Positions 1 through 10,847 of a DNA stretch of 64,000 nucleotides are shown piece by piece. The stretch is from Kumtagia sp964244725. Lineage in GTDB: Bacteria > Pseudomonadota > Alphaproteobacteria > Rhizobiales > Rhizobiaceae. Positions within the stretch are counted from its first letter, which is position 1. Each line of letters starts with the position of its first letter. The notes under the pieces were generated by a model. The model saw nothing but the letters and a program-made list of their open reading frames with translations. It made no database searches and was not told the origin of the DNA. The position numbers and the translations under genes are program-made. The stretch is from positions 1-64,000 of the forward strand of contig CAXTJQ010000019.1 of assembly GCA_964244725.1 (NCBI GenBank), in the 5' to 3' direction.

Positions 1-301
1 ACTGTCAACACAACAAAATACCCTTTTTGAAGTTTTTGCGACAGCGCCGGGCGCGCCCCCTGGGGACCTTGCGTCAGCCTTTTCAGGGCCGCGACCCCAT
101 TCTGACGCCGCAATCGAGGTGCATCGCGCTTCCAATGCGGACCGCGATTCGGGACGGCGCGCCGCCGCTTTTCATTTGCCGGGGATTGCGGTCCCGCCCG
201 GCGCGATGTGCCGGAGGCTTCGTTGACTTCACGCGGCGCGGCGGGCAATGGTCGGCACATCGCAGGATGATCGTTTCGGATCGGGAAGATATGCCGTCGC
301 C
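1..301. other. Non-coding leader region upstream of the M23 peptidase
   Basis: About 300 bases without a convincing gene. The short open frames on both strands have proline/arginine-rich compositions typical of chance frames in GC-rich DNA. It presumably carries the promoter of the peptidase that follows. I see no clear terminator, operator or RNA element. Confidence 0.4.
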
Positions 302-2263
302 ATGCACGACAGCGAGCTGACGATAGCGGAACTCGGCAACGAGCCGCCATTGATCGCGGACGGCCGCGGCGGCCCACCCGATCGGCGCGACGTCTCCGCG
401 CGCTGGCTCACCGGAACCTTCCTGACCGGCGTGACCTCGACGGTGCTGATGGGCGTCGCGCTTGTCGTCGCGCTCGACGGGCGCGAGCAACTCGCAACCC
501 CCCCCGAAGTCGCCGACATCGCCTCGGTTTTGGTCGGCGAGGGCGGCGGCGAGCAGGGCAAGACGATCCGCCTCGTGCCGCCGCGCCAGATCGCGCGCGC
601 CAAGAACAGGCGCCGCATGGAAGTTTCGATGATGACCAAGGTCGGCGACCGCGACGTCGTCAGGACGATGCCGTTCGTCCAGATCAAGATGCCGCTCGCG
701 GCCGGCTACAAGACCACCCGCTCATACCCGCCCTTCGATCCCCTTCAGGTCTTCGCGGAGGAAGGCGCGCCCGACCTCGCGGCGGCGCCGGCCCAGACCG
801 CGCAGATCTACGGCTCCAAGGTGGAAAGCGAGATGAGCCTGAAGACGGTCGATTTTCCGATCGCCACCGCGAGTTTCGACGAGAGAAGCGACCTGTCGGC
901 CGACGAGGTCGAAAAGGTGGTCCGCACCACCAGCGCGGGCCTGACGGACGGGGCCGTCCAGGTCGCGGCGCTGCATTACGTCGACCCGGAGCGATTTGGC
1001 GATTCGCTCGCCGCCCAGGGCCTCGCCGCGGCCTACGACGTCAGGATCGTCCCCGAGAACGTCTCGGTCGCCAGGCGCGACCTATCGGCCGACAGCGAAC
1101 CTGCCTATGCCGAGGAGATCATTCCCTTCAACACGGATCGCGACATCGAGGGCGCTTTGGAGGAATCGGGCTACACCGGCGAAAACGCGCAGGCTTTCGC
1201 ACGCGCCGCCGCGGCGACGTTGAATGGCGCCACGCTCAAGGCCGGCGCGGTGCTGTGCGTCGAACTCGAAATCAGCGGCGACGTGGCGAAGATCGTCCGG
1301 CTCGGCGTCTACGACCGGATGCAGCATCTGGTGACGCTCGCCTTGAGCGACGACGCCAGGATCGTCGCGGTGGCCGAGCCCGAACCCAATCCCGCGCTCG
1401 CCACTGCCTTCGACGACACGCCGGCGATCCCCTCGCGCGGGGCCCTGCCGACCGTCTACGATGGAATATTTCAGGCGGCTTATTCCTACGGCATGTCGCG
1501 CGGCGTCACCAACAAGCTCATTCGCCTGCTGGCGTCCGATGTCGATTTTCAATCACGGCTGACGCCGACGGACCAGATCCAGATGTTCTTCTCGCAGCCT
1601 GACGACGACGACCAGATGTCCGACGATTCGGAACTGCTTTATGTCTCCGCCAGTTTCGGCGGTTTGACGCGCAATTTCTATCGCTTCGCCTTCGCCGACG
1701 GCAGCGTCGACTATTTCGACGAGGAGGGGCGCAGCTCCAGGCAGTTCCTGCTGCGCAAGCCGGTGCCCAACGCGGTGTTCCGCTCGGGCTTCGGCGGGCG
1801 AAATCATCCGATCCTCGGCCTCTTCAAGATCCACACCGGCGTCGACTGGGCGGCCCCGAGCGGCACGCCGATCATCGCGGCGGGCAACGGCGTGGTGGAA
1901 AAATCCGGATGGGCCGGCGGCTACGGCCGCCAGACGATCATCCGCCACGCCAACGGCTACGAGACCTCGTACAATCACCAGAGCGCCTTTGCCAAGGGCA
2001 TCGCCGAGGGCGTGCGCGTGCGCCAGGGCCAGGTGATCGGATTCGTCGGCACGACCGGGCTTTCGACCGGGCCGCATGTGCATTTCGAGTTGATCGTCAA
2101 CGGGACCAAGGTCGACCCGATGCGCGTCCGGTTGCCGGTCGGCAGGGTTCTGGCCGGACAGGACCGTCAACGCTTCGACGCCGAGCGGGCGCGCATCGAC
2201 GATTTGCTCAAGGACGAATCGAACGGTCCGTTCAAGGTCGCCAGCGCCAGGATCGGCGGTTAG
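302..2263 (+). CDS. M23 family metallopeptidase, membrane-anchored (LytM-type)
   Basis: Predicted peptidoglycan endopeptidase of the M23/LytM family, 653 residues from the chosen start. A cytoplasmic N-terminus leads to one membrane helix at about residues 37-58 (WLTGTFLTGVTSTVLMGVAL). A long extracytoplasmic region follows, then a C-terminal M23 domain. The zinc motifs are visible as HTGVDW (about residue 511) and HVHFE (about residue 592), so the site looks intact. The longest frame opens at 248, but the ATG at 302 is preferred because it places the helix normally and has GGGAAG upstream. The gene converges on the L,D-transpeptidase that follows, so two unrelated wall enzymes sit tail to tail. 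M23 activity is family knowledge; the target bond is not known. Confidence 0.85.
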   Translation: MHDSELTIAELGNEPPLIADGRGGPPDRRDVSARWLTGTFLTGVTSTVLMGVALVVALDGREQLATPPEVADIASVLVGEGGGEQGKTIRLVPPRQIARAKNRRRMEVSMMTKVGDRDVVRTMPFVQIKMPLAAGYKTTRSYPPFDPLQVFAEEGAPDLAAAPAQTAQIYGSKVESEMSLKTVDFPIATASFDERSDLSADEVEKVVRTTSAGLTDGAVQVAALHYVDPERFGDSLAAQGLAAAYDVRIVPENVSVARRDLSADSEPAYAEEIIPFNTDRDIEGALEESGYTGENAQAFARAAAATLNGATLKAGAVLCVELEISGDVAKIVRLGVYDRMQHLVTLALSDDARIVAVAEPEPNPALATAFDDTPAIPSRGALPTVYDGIFQAAYSYGMSRGVTNKLIRLLASDVDFQSRLTPTDQIQMFFSQPDDDDQMSDDSELLYVSASFGGLTRNFYRFAFADGSVDYFDEEGRSSRQFLLRKPVPNAVFRSGFGGRNHPILGLFKIHTGVDWAAPSGTPIIAAGNGVVEKSGWAGGYGRQTIIRHANGYETSYNHQSAFAKGIAEGVRVRQGQVIGFVGTTGLSTGPHVHFELIVNGTKVDPMRVRLPVGRVLAGQDRQRFDAERARIDDLLKDESNGPFKVASARIGG

Positions 2264-2289
2264 CCGTCGTTCGGCGCCGGCTCGAAAGG

Positions 2290-3762
2290 CTATTCCAGGA
2301 ACTCGACCGTCGTGCCCGGCGAGACGATCTTGGCCAGTTCCTGCGCATCCCAATTGGTCAGGCGCACGCAGCCATGGCTCTCGGTCTTGCCGATCTTGGA
2401 GGGATCGGGCGTCCCGTGAACGCCGTAGGTCGGCTTGTCGAGCGCGATCCAGATCGAGCCGACCGGACCGTTGGGGCCGGGCGGAATCGTCAGCACCTTG
2501 TCGTTTTCGCCCTGTTTGAAATTGATCTTCGGATTGTAGGTGTAGTTCGGATCGAAGGCGACGCGCGAGACCGCGTGCGTACCGGTCGGCGAAGGCGTGT
2601 CGGCCGAGCCGATCGTCGCCGGATAGGCCGCCACGAGCTTGTCGTAGGCGTCGTAGGCCAGAACCTGCTTCTGCGCCTTGTCGGCCGTGATTCGCGCGAC
2701 CTTGGCCGAAACGGGCGCGCCGATGCCCGCAACCTTTACGATCGTGCCGGGCCGCGAAAAATTCGCCTCGGGATTCAGTGCGCGCAGGTAGCCCTCGTCC
2801 ATGTGGAACCGCTCGCCCAGCATCTCCGGCACGGAGGTGTAGCTCATCCGCTCGAGTTTGGCCTTCTCGCTGTAGTCGGTCGGCACGGAGGCGACATAGG
2901 GACCGGCGGCGTCTTCCGGCGTGATCGTATAATCGACGAACGGATCGCCGCCGCTGGCCGCGAGCGCCGCCTTGATCCCGGCGGTGTCGGTCGATTTGAG
3001 GTTTTGTCCGGTCAGGATGTTGTAGGCGGCGAGCGCCTTGTCGACGTTCGACCCGAACTTGCCGTCGATGACGCCCGGCGAGGCGCCGGCCCGGTCCATC
3101 AGGACCTGAATCGAGGCGACATCCTCGCGCGCGGTGAATTTCAGGATTGCCGGCGCGGCGGACGCCGGCTCCTCGATGATCGTCTCGATGGTCGGGGGGC
3201 TCGGCGTCTTGGCCGCGGGATCGGCCGCGGTCGCCTGCTGGTCCGGCAAGGGCGCGCGTTCGACCTCCCGCCGGCGCGTCCGGGGCTGCGGCGCGGTCTC
3301 GACCGCATCCGGGTCGCGCGGCGGCTCTGGAAACGCATTGCGATTGCGGCGCGGCGGGGTGTAGCCGTCGTCCGGCGCAACCGGATCGACATAGCCGTAG
3401 TCGTCGGCCTCCGCCTCGTCGTGCCGAAGGAATCCCCCGCGACGCTCGCGTCGCAGCCGCGCCATGTCGTCCGGATCGTCGAGATGATACCGGTCGCGCC
3501 GCTGGCGGCGCTCCCGCCGGCCTTCCGCCTCGCGGCCGTAGCGCGGCTGGACGGCGATGACTTCGCCAGTGTTGGAATCGACGATGACCCGGCTGCCGTT
3601 CTCGTCGTAATAGACATCGGCGTCGCGATACTGAACGGGAACGACATCCCCGGTCGCCGCGAGCGGAGCCCCGACCCGCGGCGGGCCAAGCGGGCCGGCG
3701 TCGGCCAGGCCCGTTGCGAGCGCGACGGCTGTCATCGATAAAAGCAACGGCGTGCGCAGCAT
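2290..3762 (-). CDS. L,D-transpeptidase (YkuD) with peptidoglycan-binding domain
   Basis: Periplasmic murein-crosslinking enzyme of the YkuD family, 490 residues. It has a signal peptide (MLRTPLLLSMTAVALATGLADA). A long Arg/Pro/Asp-rich linker runs to about residue 205, followed by a PG_binding_1-like segment (IQVLMDRAGASPGVIDGKFG) and a catalytic domain at about 365-490. The catalytic motif SHGCVRLTNWDA is complete, with the nucleophilic Cys inside SHGCVR. The length fits the large rhizobial members of the family. It has a GAGAGA ribosome site. The 188 bases between it and clpB contain a GC-rich 8-bp hairpin at 3781-3801 without a T-tract, which is weak as a terminator. Confidence 0.9.
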   Translation of the reverse strand: MLRTPLLLSMTAVALATGLADAGPLGPPRVGAPLAATGDVVPVQYRDADVYYDENGSRVIVDSNTGEVIAVQPRYGREAEGRRERRQRRDRYHLDDPDDMARLRRERRGGFLRHDEAEADDYGYVDPVAPDDGYTPPRRNRNAFPEPPRDPDAVETAPQPRTRRREVERAPLPDQQATAADPAAKTPSPPTIETIIEEPASAAPAILKFTAREDVASIQVLMDRAGASPGVIDGKFGSNVDKALAAYNILTGQNLKSTDTAGIKAALAASGGDPFVDYTITPEDAAGPYVASVPTDYSEKAKLERMSYTSVPEMLGERFHMDEGYLRALNPEANFSRPGTIVKVAGIGAPVSAKVARITADKAQKQVLAYDAYDKLVAAYPATIGSADTPSPTGTHAVSRVAFDPNYTYNPKINFKQGENDKVLTIPPGPNGPVGSIWIALDKPTYGVHGTPDPSKIGKTESHGCVRLTNWDAQELAKIVSPGTTVEFLE

Positions 3763-3950
3763 CGGTCTCTCTTTGCCTTCCGGCCGGCTTCCCGCCGGCC
3801 GCGAATCGGGTTCCGCGACTATCGACGGAAAGCGTAAACCATCTTCGATGTTCCACTATGAACCGGGCATGAAGATGGCGGCTCTCCGCGCCAGCCTGGC
3901 GCCCTCTGCATCCAAATAACGCGACGCGCTTTGGGAGCGCCGCGCGCGCG

Positions 3951-6557
<2,607 letters not shown>

Positions 6558-6649
6558 TTCGGTCTCCAATCCGTCCCGGCCCGCTTTGCGGCGCCGATGG
6601 GTTTTGAATGACGAACCCCCTCCGCACGAGGCAGGTTCCGGTGGAACCG

Positions 6650-6679
6650 AATATGGGGAGGGCCTGCTGGCCGCTCAAG
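6650..6679 (-). promoter_or_regulatory. Putative sigma-32 (RpoH) promoter of clpB
   Basis: On the minus strand CTTGAG (6679-6674) is followed after 15 bases by CCCCATATT (6658-6650). This agrees with the known sigma-32 pattern CTTGAA, 13-17 bases, CCCCATnT. It sits about 90 bases upstream of the clpB start, and no other gene lies between. The assignment is by eye and the family consensus; no transcription start is known. Confidence 0.65.
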
Positions 6680-6696
6680 ACGGCAGCCGACAAACA

Positions 6697-6730
6697 GACA
6701 CGGCGGGAGCATTGCTGCTCCCGCCGTGTC
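6697..6730 (-). terminator. Hairpin, probable terminator upstream of clpB
   Basis: A perfect 15-bp inverted repeat (GACACGGCGGGAGCA and its complement) with a TTGC loop. On the minus strand TGTTTGT follows the stem, so it could end transcripts arriving from the DUF4167 side before the clpB promoter at 6650-6679. No comparable T-run follows it on the plus strand. Confidence 0.55.
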
Positions 6731-6831
6731 GTCATCGTAGCGACCGGTCTCGGTGTCCGCTCCAAAAAGGAGGGGAATGGTTTCAGCGGGTTGTGATTCC
6801 GTCGGATTGCCGAGAGTCGGCGGATATCACG

Positions 6832-7701
6832 ATGCCCGGGACCGAAATCACGCGTCCGCGCCATGAGCGGCGCTCCGCCCGCTATGCAAGCGATCTGACC
6901 GATGCCCAATGGGCGCTGATTGGGCCGAATTGGGACGATGCCAGGGCGAGGCGGCTTGGCCGACCGCGCGGGACGGACCTTCGCGAAGTCGTGAACGCGC
7001 CCCTGCACATGGCCTCGTCGGGCGGCGCGTGGCGGCCGTTGCAGAAGGATTTTTCGCCGTTCTCGACGGCGAATTTACTTCTGGCGCTGGCGCGACGAGG
7101 GCCGGCGGCGCGCAATCGAAACGAACTGGTCACGGCGGCGCGCGAAGGGGACGGCCGGGAGAAAAGCCAGTCGGCCGGCGTCATGGACAGCCAGTCGGTC
7201 AAGACCATCGAAAGTCGCGAAAATCGCAGGTTTGACGCCGGCAAGAAGGTCAAGGGCCGGAAGCGTCGCATCGTGGTCGATACGCTCGGCCTGCTGCTCG
7301 GTCTCGTCGTCTATGCAGCCGATATCCAGGCCCGCCCTCGGGGCTTGACACGAGGGACCGCGACGGCGCGCCAGCGGTTCTGAAAACGATCCTCAAGCGC
7401 TGGCCGTGGCTGCGGCATATCTTCGCCGACGGCGGCTATGCCGGGCCGAAACTGCGGGACGCCTCGCAAAAGGTCGGCGCGTTCACGCTGCAGATCGTCA
7501 AGCGAACCGACCGCGCCAGGGCTTTGAAGTTCCGCGCCGCTGCGTGGTGGAGTGCGCCTTCACACGGCTGGGCGGATGCCGCAGGCTGGCAAGGACTGGG
7601 AGAAATCGATCGCATCCGCCGAAGCATGGGTCTTCATCGCCCATTTCCGGCTGCTCGCCCACAGGTTCGCGAGGACCCTGAAAACATACCGCTCATACTG
7701 A
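6832..7701 (+). pseudogene. Degenerate IS5-family transposase
   Basis: Remnant of an IS5-type (DDE) transposase. The opening frame reads SDLTDAQWALIGPNW and GRPRGTDLREVVNA, the middle reads MDSQSVKTIES, DAGKKVKGRKRRIVVDTLG and YAADIQ, and later frames read WLRHIFADGGYAGPKL, IVKRTD, WVFIAHFRLLAHRFA and end KTYRSY. These pieces lie in different frames. One shift occurs near 7075-7130. A stretch of about 26 extra bases near 7331-7356 shifts the frame again, and further shifts occur near 7510-7610. The transposase is therefore dead. I could not find convincing terminal inverted repeats. It lies between clpB and the DUF4167 gene, whose stop is only 10 bases beyond the transposase end. Confidence 0.85.
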
Positions 7702-7710
7702 TTCAGACAC

Positions 7711-8589
7711 TCAGATCCGTACCGTCTCCATGACTGGCTTCTCGCCGCTCGCATCCGCACTGTCGGAAGCGGGCTGCGGTGAAGCGGAAGACGATTGCCG
7801 GCCGTCGTCGGCCGTCGCATCCGGCGTCTGATCGTTGCGGTCGCGGCGCGGACGCCGGCCGCGACGCGGAGCCGGACGCTCGTCGCCATCCGCCGTGTTC
7901 GGCCCTTCGACTGGTGCGAGGTCGACCGAAGGAAACGGGAGTTCCGCGGTCTGGGCATCCGCCGCCGGCGGAGCGTTCGCAGGCGCATCGGCCGCGATGG
8001 GCTGGCGATGCGGGCGGCGCTCGCGATTGGGCCTGCCGCCGGAAGGCTGGCTCGGCGCCGCGGTGTTGAGCGCGACCTCGGCCGGCATCCCGTCGATCAC
8101 GGGCTGCGGCCCGGAGCCGTTGATCGCATGCATCTGCGGCGCGGGCGCGTAGGCCTGTGGGGGCTGCTGTTGCTGCGGCGGCTCGGCGGGAGTGTTGCCG
8201 CCATCGAACGAATAGGACCCTTCGTCCATGTCGTCATCCATGTCGTCGCGGACCGGATGGACCTGCTGCACCGCGAACTGCGCCTGCGCCGCGGCGATGA
8301 TGCGATTGTAATGTTCCGCATGCTGGAGATAGTTTTCCGCCATGACCCGGTCGCCGGAACTCGTCGCATCGCGCGCGAGGGTCGTGTATTTCTCGGCAAT
8401 CTGCTGCGCCGATCCCCGGATCTTGACGTCCGGACCGTTGCTTTCGTAGTTGCGCGTCAGCGGGTTAGGGCCTTTGCGATTGTTGTTGTTATTATTATTG
8501 TTATTATTATTATTGCTGTTGTTATTGTTGCCGCCGCCACCGCCGTTGTTACGGCCGCGCATGCGCCTATTCTGCTGTTGTGGCCTCAT
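7711..8589 (-). CDS. DUF4167 domain-containing protein
   Basis: 292-residue alphaproteobacterial protein of unknown function. The N-terminus is extremely Asn-rich (about 20 Asn near residues 11-35). The conserved DUF4167 block follows at about 40-95 (NPLTRNYESNGPDVKIRG, QIAEKYTTLARDA, ENYLQHAEHYNRII). The rest is a low-complexity Pro/Gln/Ala/Arg tail with basic patches (RGRRPRRDRND) that could bind nucleic acid; that is inference. The start at 8589 (MRPQQQNRRMRGRN) is preferred over an upstream ATG because GAGAG precedes it and the family begins this way. It belongs to the conserved lysC-ptsP-prfA-prmC-DUF4167 neighbourhood, on the same strand as prmC but 303 bases away. Confidence 0.9.
   Translation of the reverse strand: MRPQQQNRRMRGRNNGGGGGNNNNSNNNNNNNNNNNNRKGPNPLTRNYESNGPDVKIRGSAQQIAEKYTTLARDATSSGDRVMAENYLQHAEHYNRIIAAAQAQFAVQQVHPVRDDMDDDMDEGSYSFDGGNTPAEPPQQQQPPQAYAPAPQMHAINGSGPQPVIDGMPAEVALNTAAPSQPSGGRPNRERRPHRQPIAADAPANAPPAADAQTAELPFPSVDLAPVEGPNTADGDERPAPRRGRRPRRDRNDQTPDATADDGRQSSSASPQPASDSADASGEKPVMETVRI
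8481..8530. repeat. ATT/GTT trinucleotide microsatellite inside the DUF4167 gene
   Basis: About 16 consecutive TTG/TTA-type triplets which on the coding (minus) strand are AAT/AAC codons for a polyasparagine stretch. Slippage here changes length by whole codons, so the frame is kept. It is the most AT-rich short stretch in a GC-rich neighbourhood. Confidence 0.85.
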
Positions 8590-8892
8590 TAGACTCTCTT
8601 CGATTTGAAATAAGCTTGCGAGCGGGCAAGGCTCGCGGGCCAGCCGTCTCGATCTTCTAAGACGATGGTCGCCCACACCGTTTGCGTTGGCGTCACAAGC
8701 CATCCTGTTCGGTTCGCAGCACGAACCGGACGATCCCCATACGAAGCTCAGCGTTTCCGACGCAAAAGGCAGTTATTTCAGGGAACCGAATCTCTGACAG
8801 CACTGCCTGCTTCGTTTCATCCGGTGGATTGACCCTATCCGCATTCCGCATTGTTGCCAAGAGGTATTTAGTTTTCATGAAAAGACGGCTGA
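8590..8892. other. Intergenic region between prmC and the DUF4167 gene
   Basis: 303 bases without a convincing gene. It is lower in GC than its flanks and probably carries a promoter for the DUF4167 gene. I see no strong hairpin or repeat in it. Short frames on both strands lack any family signature. Confidence 0.4.
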
Positions 8893-9765
8893 TTATGCGC
8901 GTCCGAAGATCAGAACCCGATCATGGCCGCTCAGATCCCGGTGAGCCGACATGAAGTCGAAGCCATTGCGGGCGAAGATGTCCGAAACGTCGTTTCTCTG
9001 ATCGAACCCGATCTCCAGCCCGACCAGACCGGCGTCTTCCAGCACGAGCATCGCCCCTGCGGCGATGCGGCGGTAGGCATCCAGCCCGTCATTCCCGCCA
9101 TCGAGCGCCAGCAGCGGATCGTGATCGCGGACTTCGGCGTCGAGGTCGTCGATCTCGGAGCGCCTTATGTAAGGAGGGTTGGAGACGATCACATCCCACG
9201 AGCCCGAAACACGCTCGAACCAATCCGACCGCAGGGCGGAGAACCGATCCCCCATGCCGAGCCGAATGGCGTTTTCCCGCGCCGTATCGAGCGCCGCCTG
9301 CGAGCGATCGACACCTGTGGCGGTCGCTGCCGGCGCCTGGTGGAGCAGCGCCAGCGCGATCGCCCCTGTGCCGGTTCCAAGGTCAAGGATGCGGCATTTC
9401 CCTTTTTGCGCGACGATCGCGCGCACCGGCGGAAGCATCGCGTCGACCACTGTCTCCGTGTCCGGCCTGGGCTCGAGCGTGGCCGGCGAAAGCATCAGAT
9501 CGAGGCCGTAGAAAGGTCGAAACCCCAGAATGCGGTAGAGCGGTTCGCCGGCGGCCCGCCTGGCGACCGCCCGCCGGATCCGGTCCCCGATCGCGCCCGA
9601 AACCGGCGACGCCGGCTCGGTCAGCATCTGCGTGCGGCTCGCGCCGGTCAACTGCTCGACCAGCAGGCGCGCATCCAGACCAGGGTCCGCGCCCCCGGCA
9701 TCGCGCAGCCGCCGGATGCTTTCCCGCAGGATCGCTTCCAGCGATGTTTCGTTTCCGTCAACCAT
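8893..9765 (-). CDS. prmC: Peptide chain release factor N5-glutamine methyltransferase
   Basis: Methylates the glutamine of the GGQ motif of release factors, using S-adenosylmethionine. The 290 residues contain an N-terminal helical release-factor-binding domain (about 1-85) and a Rossmann methyltransferase with ILDLGTGTGAIALALL (about 130) and the substrate-binding NPPY (VSNPPYIRRSE, about 195). Its start overlaps the end of prfA by 8 bases, so it is translationally coupled to its own substrate gene, which is the usual bacterial arrangement. Confidence 0.96.
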   Translation of the reverse strand: MVDGNETSLEAILRESIRRLRDAGGADPGLDARLLVEQLTGASRTQMLTEPASPVSGAIGDRIRRAVARRAAGEPLYRILGFRPFYGLDLMLSPATLEPRPDTETVVDAMLPPVRAIVAQKGKCRILDLGTGTGAIALALLHQAPAATATGVDRSQAALDTARENAIRLGMGDRFSALRSDWFERVSGSWDVIVSNPPYIRRSEIDDLDAEVRDHDPLLALDGGNDGLDAYRRIAAGAMLVLEDAGLVGLEIGFDQRNDVSDIFARNGFDFMSAHRDLSGHDRVLIFGRA

Positions 9766-10837
9766 CCAGGCCGATATCGGCGAGCAATTTCGACTGATGG
9801 TCCGAGACCAGGGCCGAGACGATCTCGTCGAGGTCGCCCATCATCACCCTGTCGAGCTTGTAGAGGGTAAGGTTGATGCGGTGGTCGGTCACTCGCCCCT
9901 GCGGAAAATTGTAGGTGCGGATGCGTTCCGACCGGTCGCCGGACCCGACCTGCGACCGGCGCGATTCGGAACGCTCCTCGTCCGCCTTGCTGCGCTCCAT
10001 GTCGTAGAGACGCGCGCGCAGGATCTGCATCGCCCGGGCGCGGTTCTGGTGTTGCGACTTCTCGGCCTGCACGACCATGACGCCGGTCGGCAGATGGGTG
10101 ATGCGGACGGCCGAATCGGTGGTGTTGACGTGCTGGCCCCCCGCTCCCGATGCGCGCATCGTGTCGATTCGAATATCTTCCGGCCGGATGTCGATGTCGA
10201 CGTCCTCGGCTTCCGGCAGCACGGCCACCGTCGCCGCCGACGTATGGATGCGGCCGCTGCCCTCGGTTTCGGGCACGCGCTGAACGCGATGGACCCCCGA
10301 CTCGAATTTGAGATCGGCGAAGACCCCCCGGCCCGACACGGTCGCGATGATCTCCTTGAAGCCGCCCATCTCGCCGTCGCTCGCCGAAGCGACCTCGACC
10401 TTCCAGCCCTTGGCGACCGCGTAGCGCTCGTACATCCGGAAGAGATCGCCGGCAAACAGCGCCGCCTCGTCGCCCCCGGTGCCGGCGCGGATTTCGAGGA
10501 TGGCGTTCTTGGTATCGGCCGAATCCTTGGGCAGGAGCAAAATCTGGATGTCTTTCTCGAGCCCGTCGATCCGCGCCTCGACCTCGGGACGCTCGATCTC
10601 GGCCAGTTCGCGCATGTCGCCGTCGGTCGATCTGTCGGCAAGCAGGCCCGAGAGGTCCGCAAGCTCGCGCTCGGCGTCGCGCAGGCCCCTGATCTTGCCG
10701 ACCATGTCCTGAAGCTCGGAATATTCCGACGCCATGCGGACATAGGCCTCCGGCTCGACCCCGGCCGACATCTGCGCCTCGAGCATCTCGAAGCGCTTGA
10801 CCATCTGGTCCATCCGGTCTTGCGGCAGGCGGCTCAT
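9758..10837 (-). CDS. prfA: Peptide chain release factor 1
   Basis: Recognises UAA and UAG stop codons and triggers peptide release at the ribosome. It has 359 residues, the normal length. The GGQ catalytic loop is visible as SGAGGQHVNTTDSAVRI (about residue 225). The PCRF domain occupies the first half, and RSQVGSGDRSERIRTYNFPQ lies in the C-terminal domain. It lies 10 bases downstream of ptsP and overlaps prmC, so the three genes are probably one operon. Confidence 0.97.
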   Translation of the reverse strand: MSRLPQDRMDQMVKRFEMLEAQMSAGVEPEAYVRMASEYSELQDMVGKIRGLRDAERELADLSGLLADRSTDGDMRELAEIERPEVEARIDGLEKDIQILLLPKDSADTKNAILEIRAGTGGDEAALFAGDLFRMYERYAVAKGWKVEVASASDGEMGGFKEIIATVSGRGVFADLKFESGVHRVQRVPETEGSGRIHTSAATVAVLPEAEDVDIDIRPEDIRIDTMRASGAGGQHVNTTDSAVRITHLPTGVMVVQAEKSQHQNRARAMQILRARLYDMERSKADEERSESRRSQVGSGDRSERIRTYNFPQGRVTDHRINLTLYKLDRVMMGDLDEIVSALVSDHQSKLLADIGLDG

Positions 10838-10847
10838 GGAAAAGCCG

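Noticed and set aside
3781..3801. GC-rich hairpin as clpB terminator
   Set aside because: Stem is only 8 bp and no T-tract follows on either strand, so it is not listed as a feature.
1553..3856. 767-codon minus-strand frame covering the M23 and YkuD genes
   Set aside because: It is rich in Arg/Ala/Gly, shows no domain, and overlaps two well-supported genes in other frames, so it is a chance frame of GC-rich DNA.
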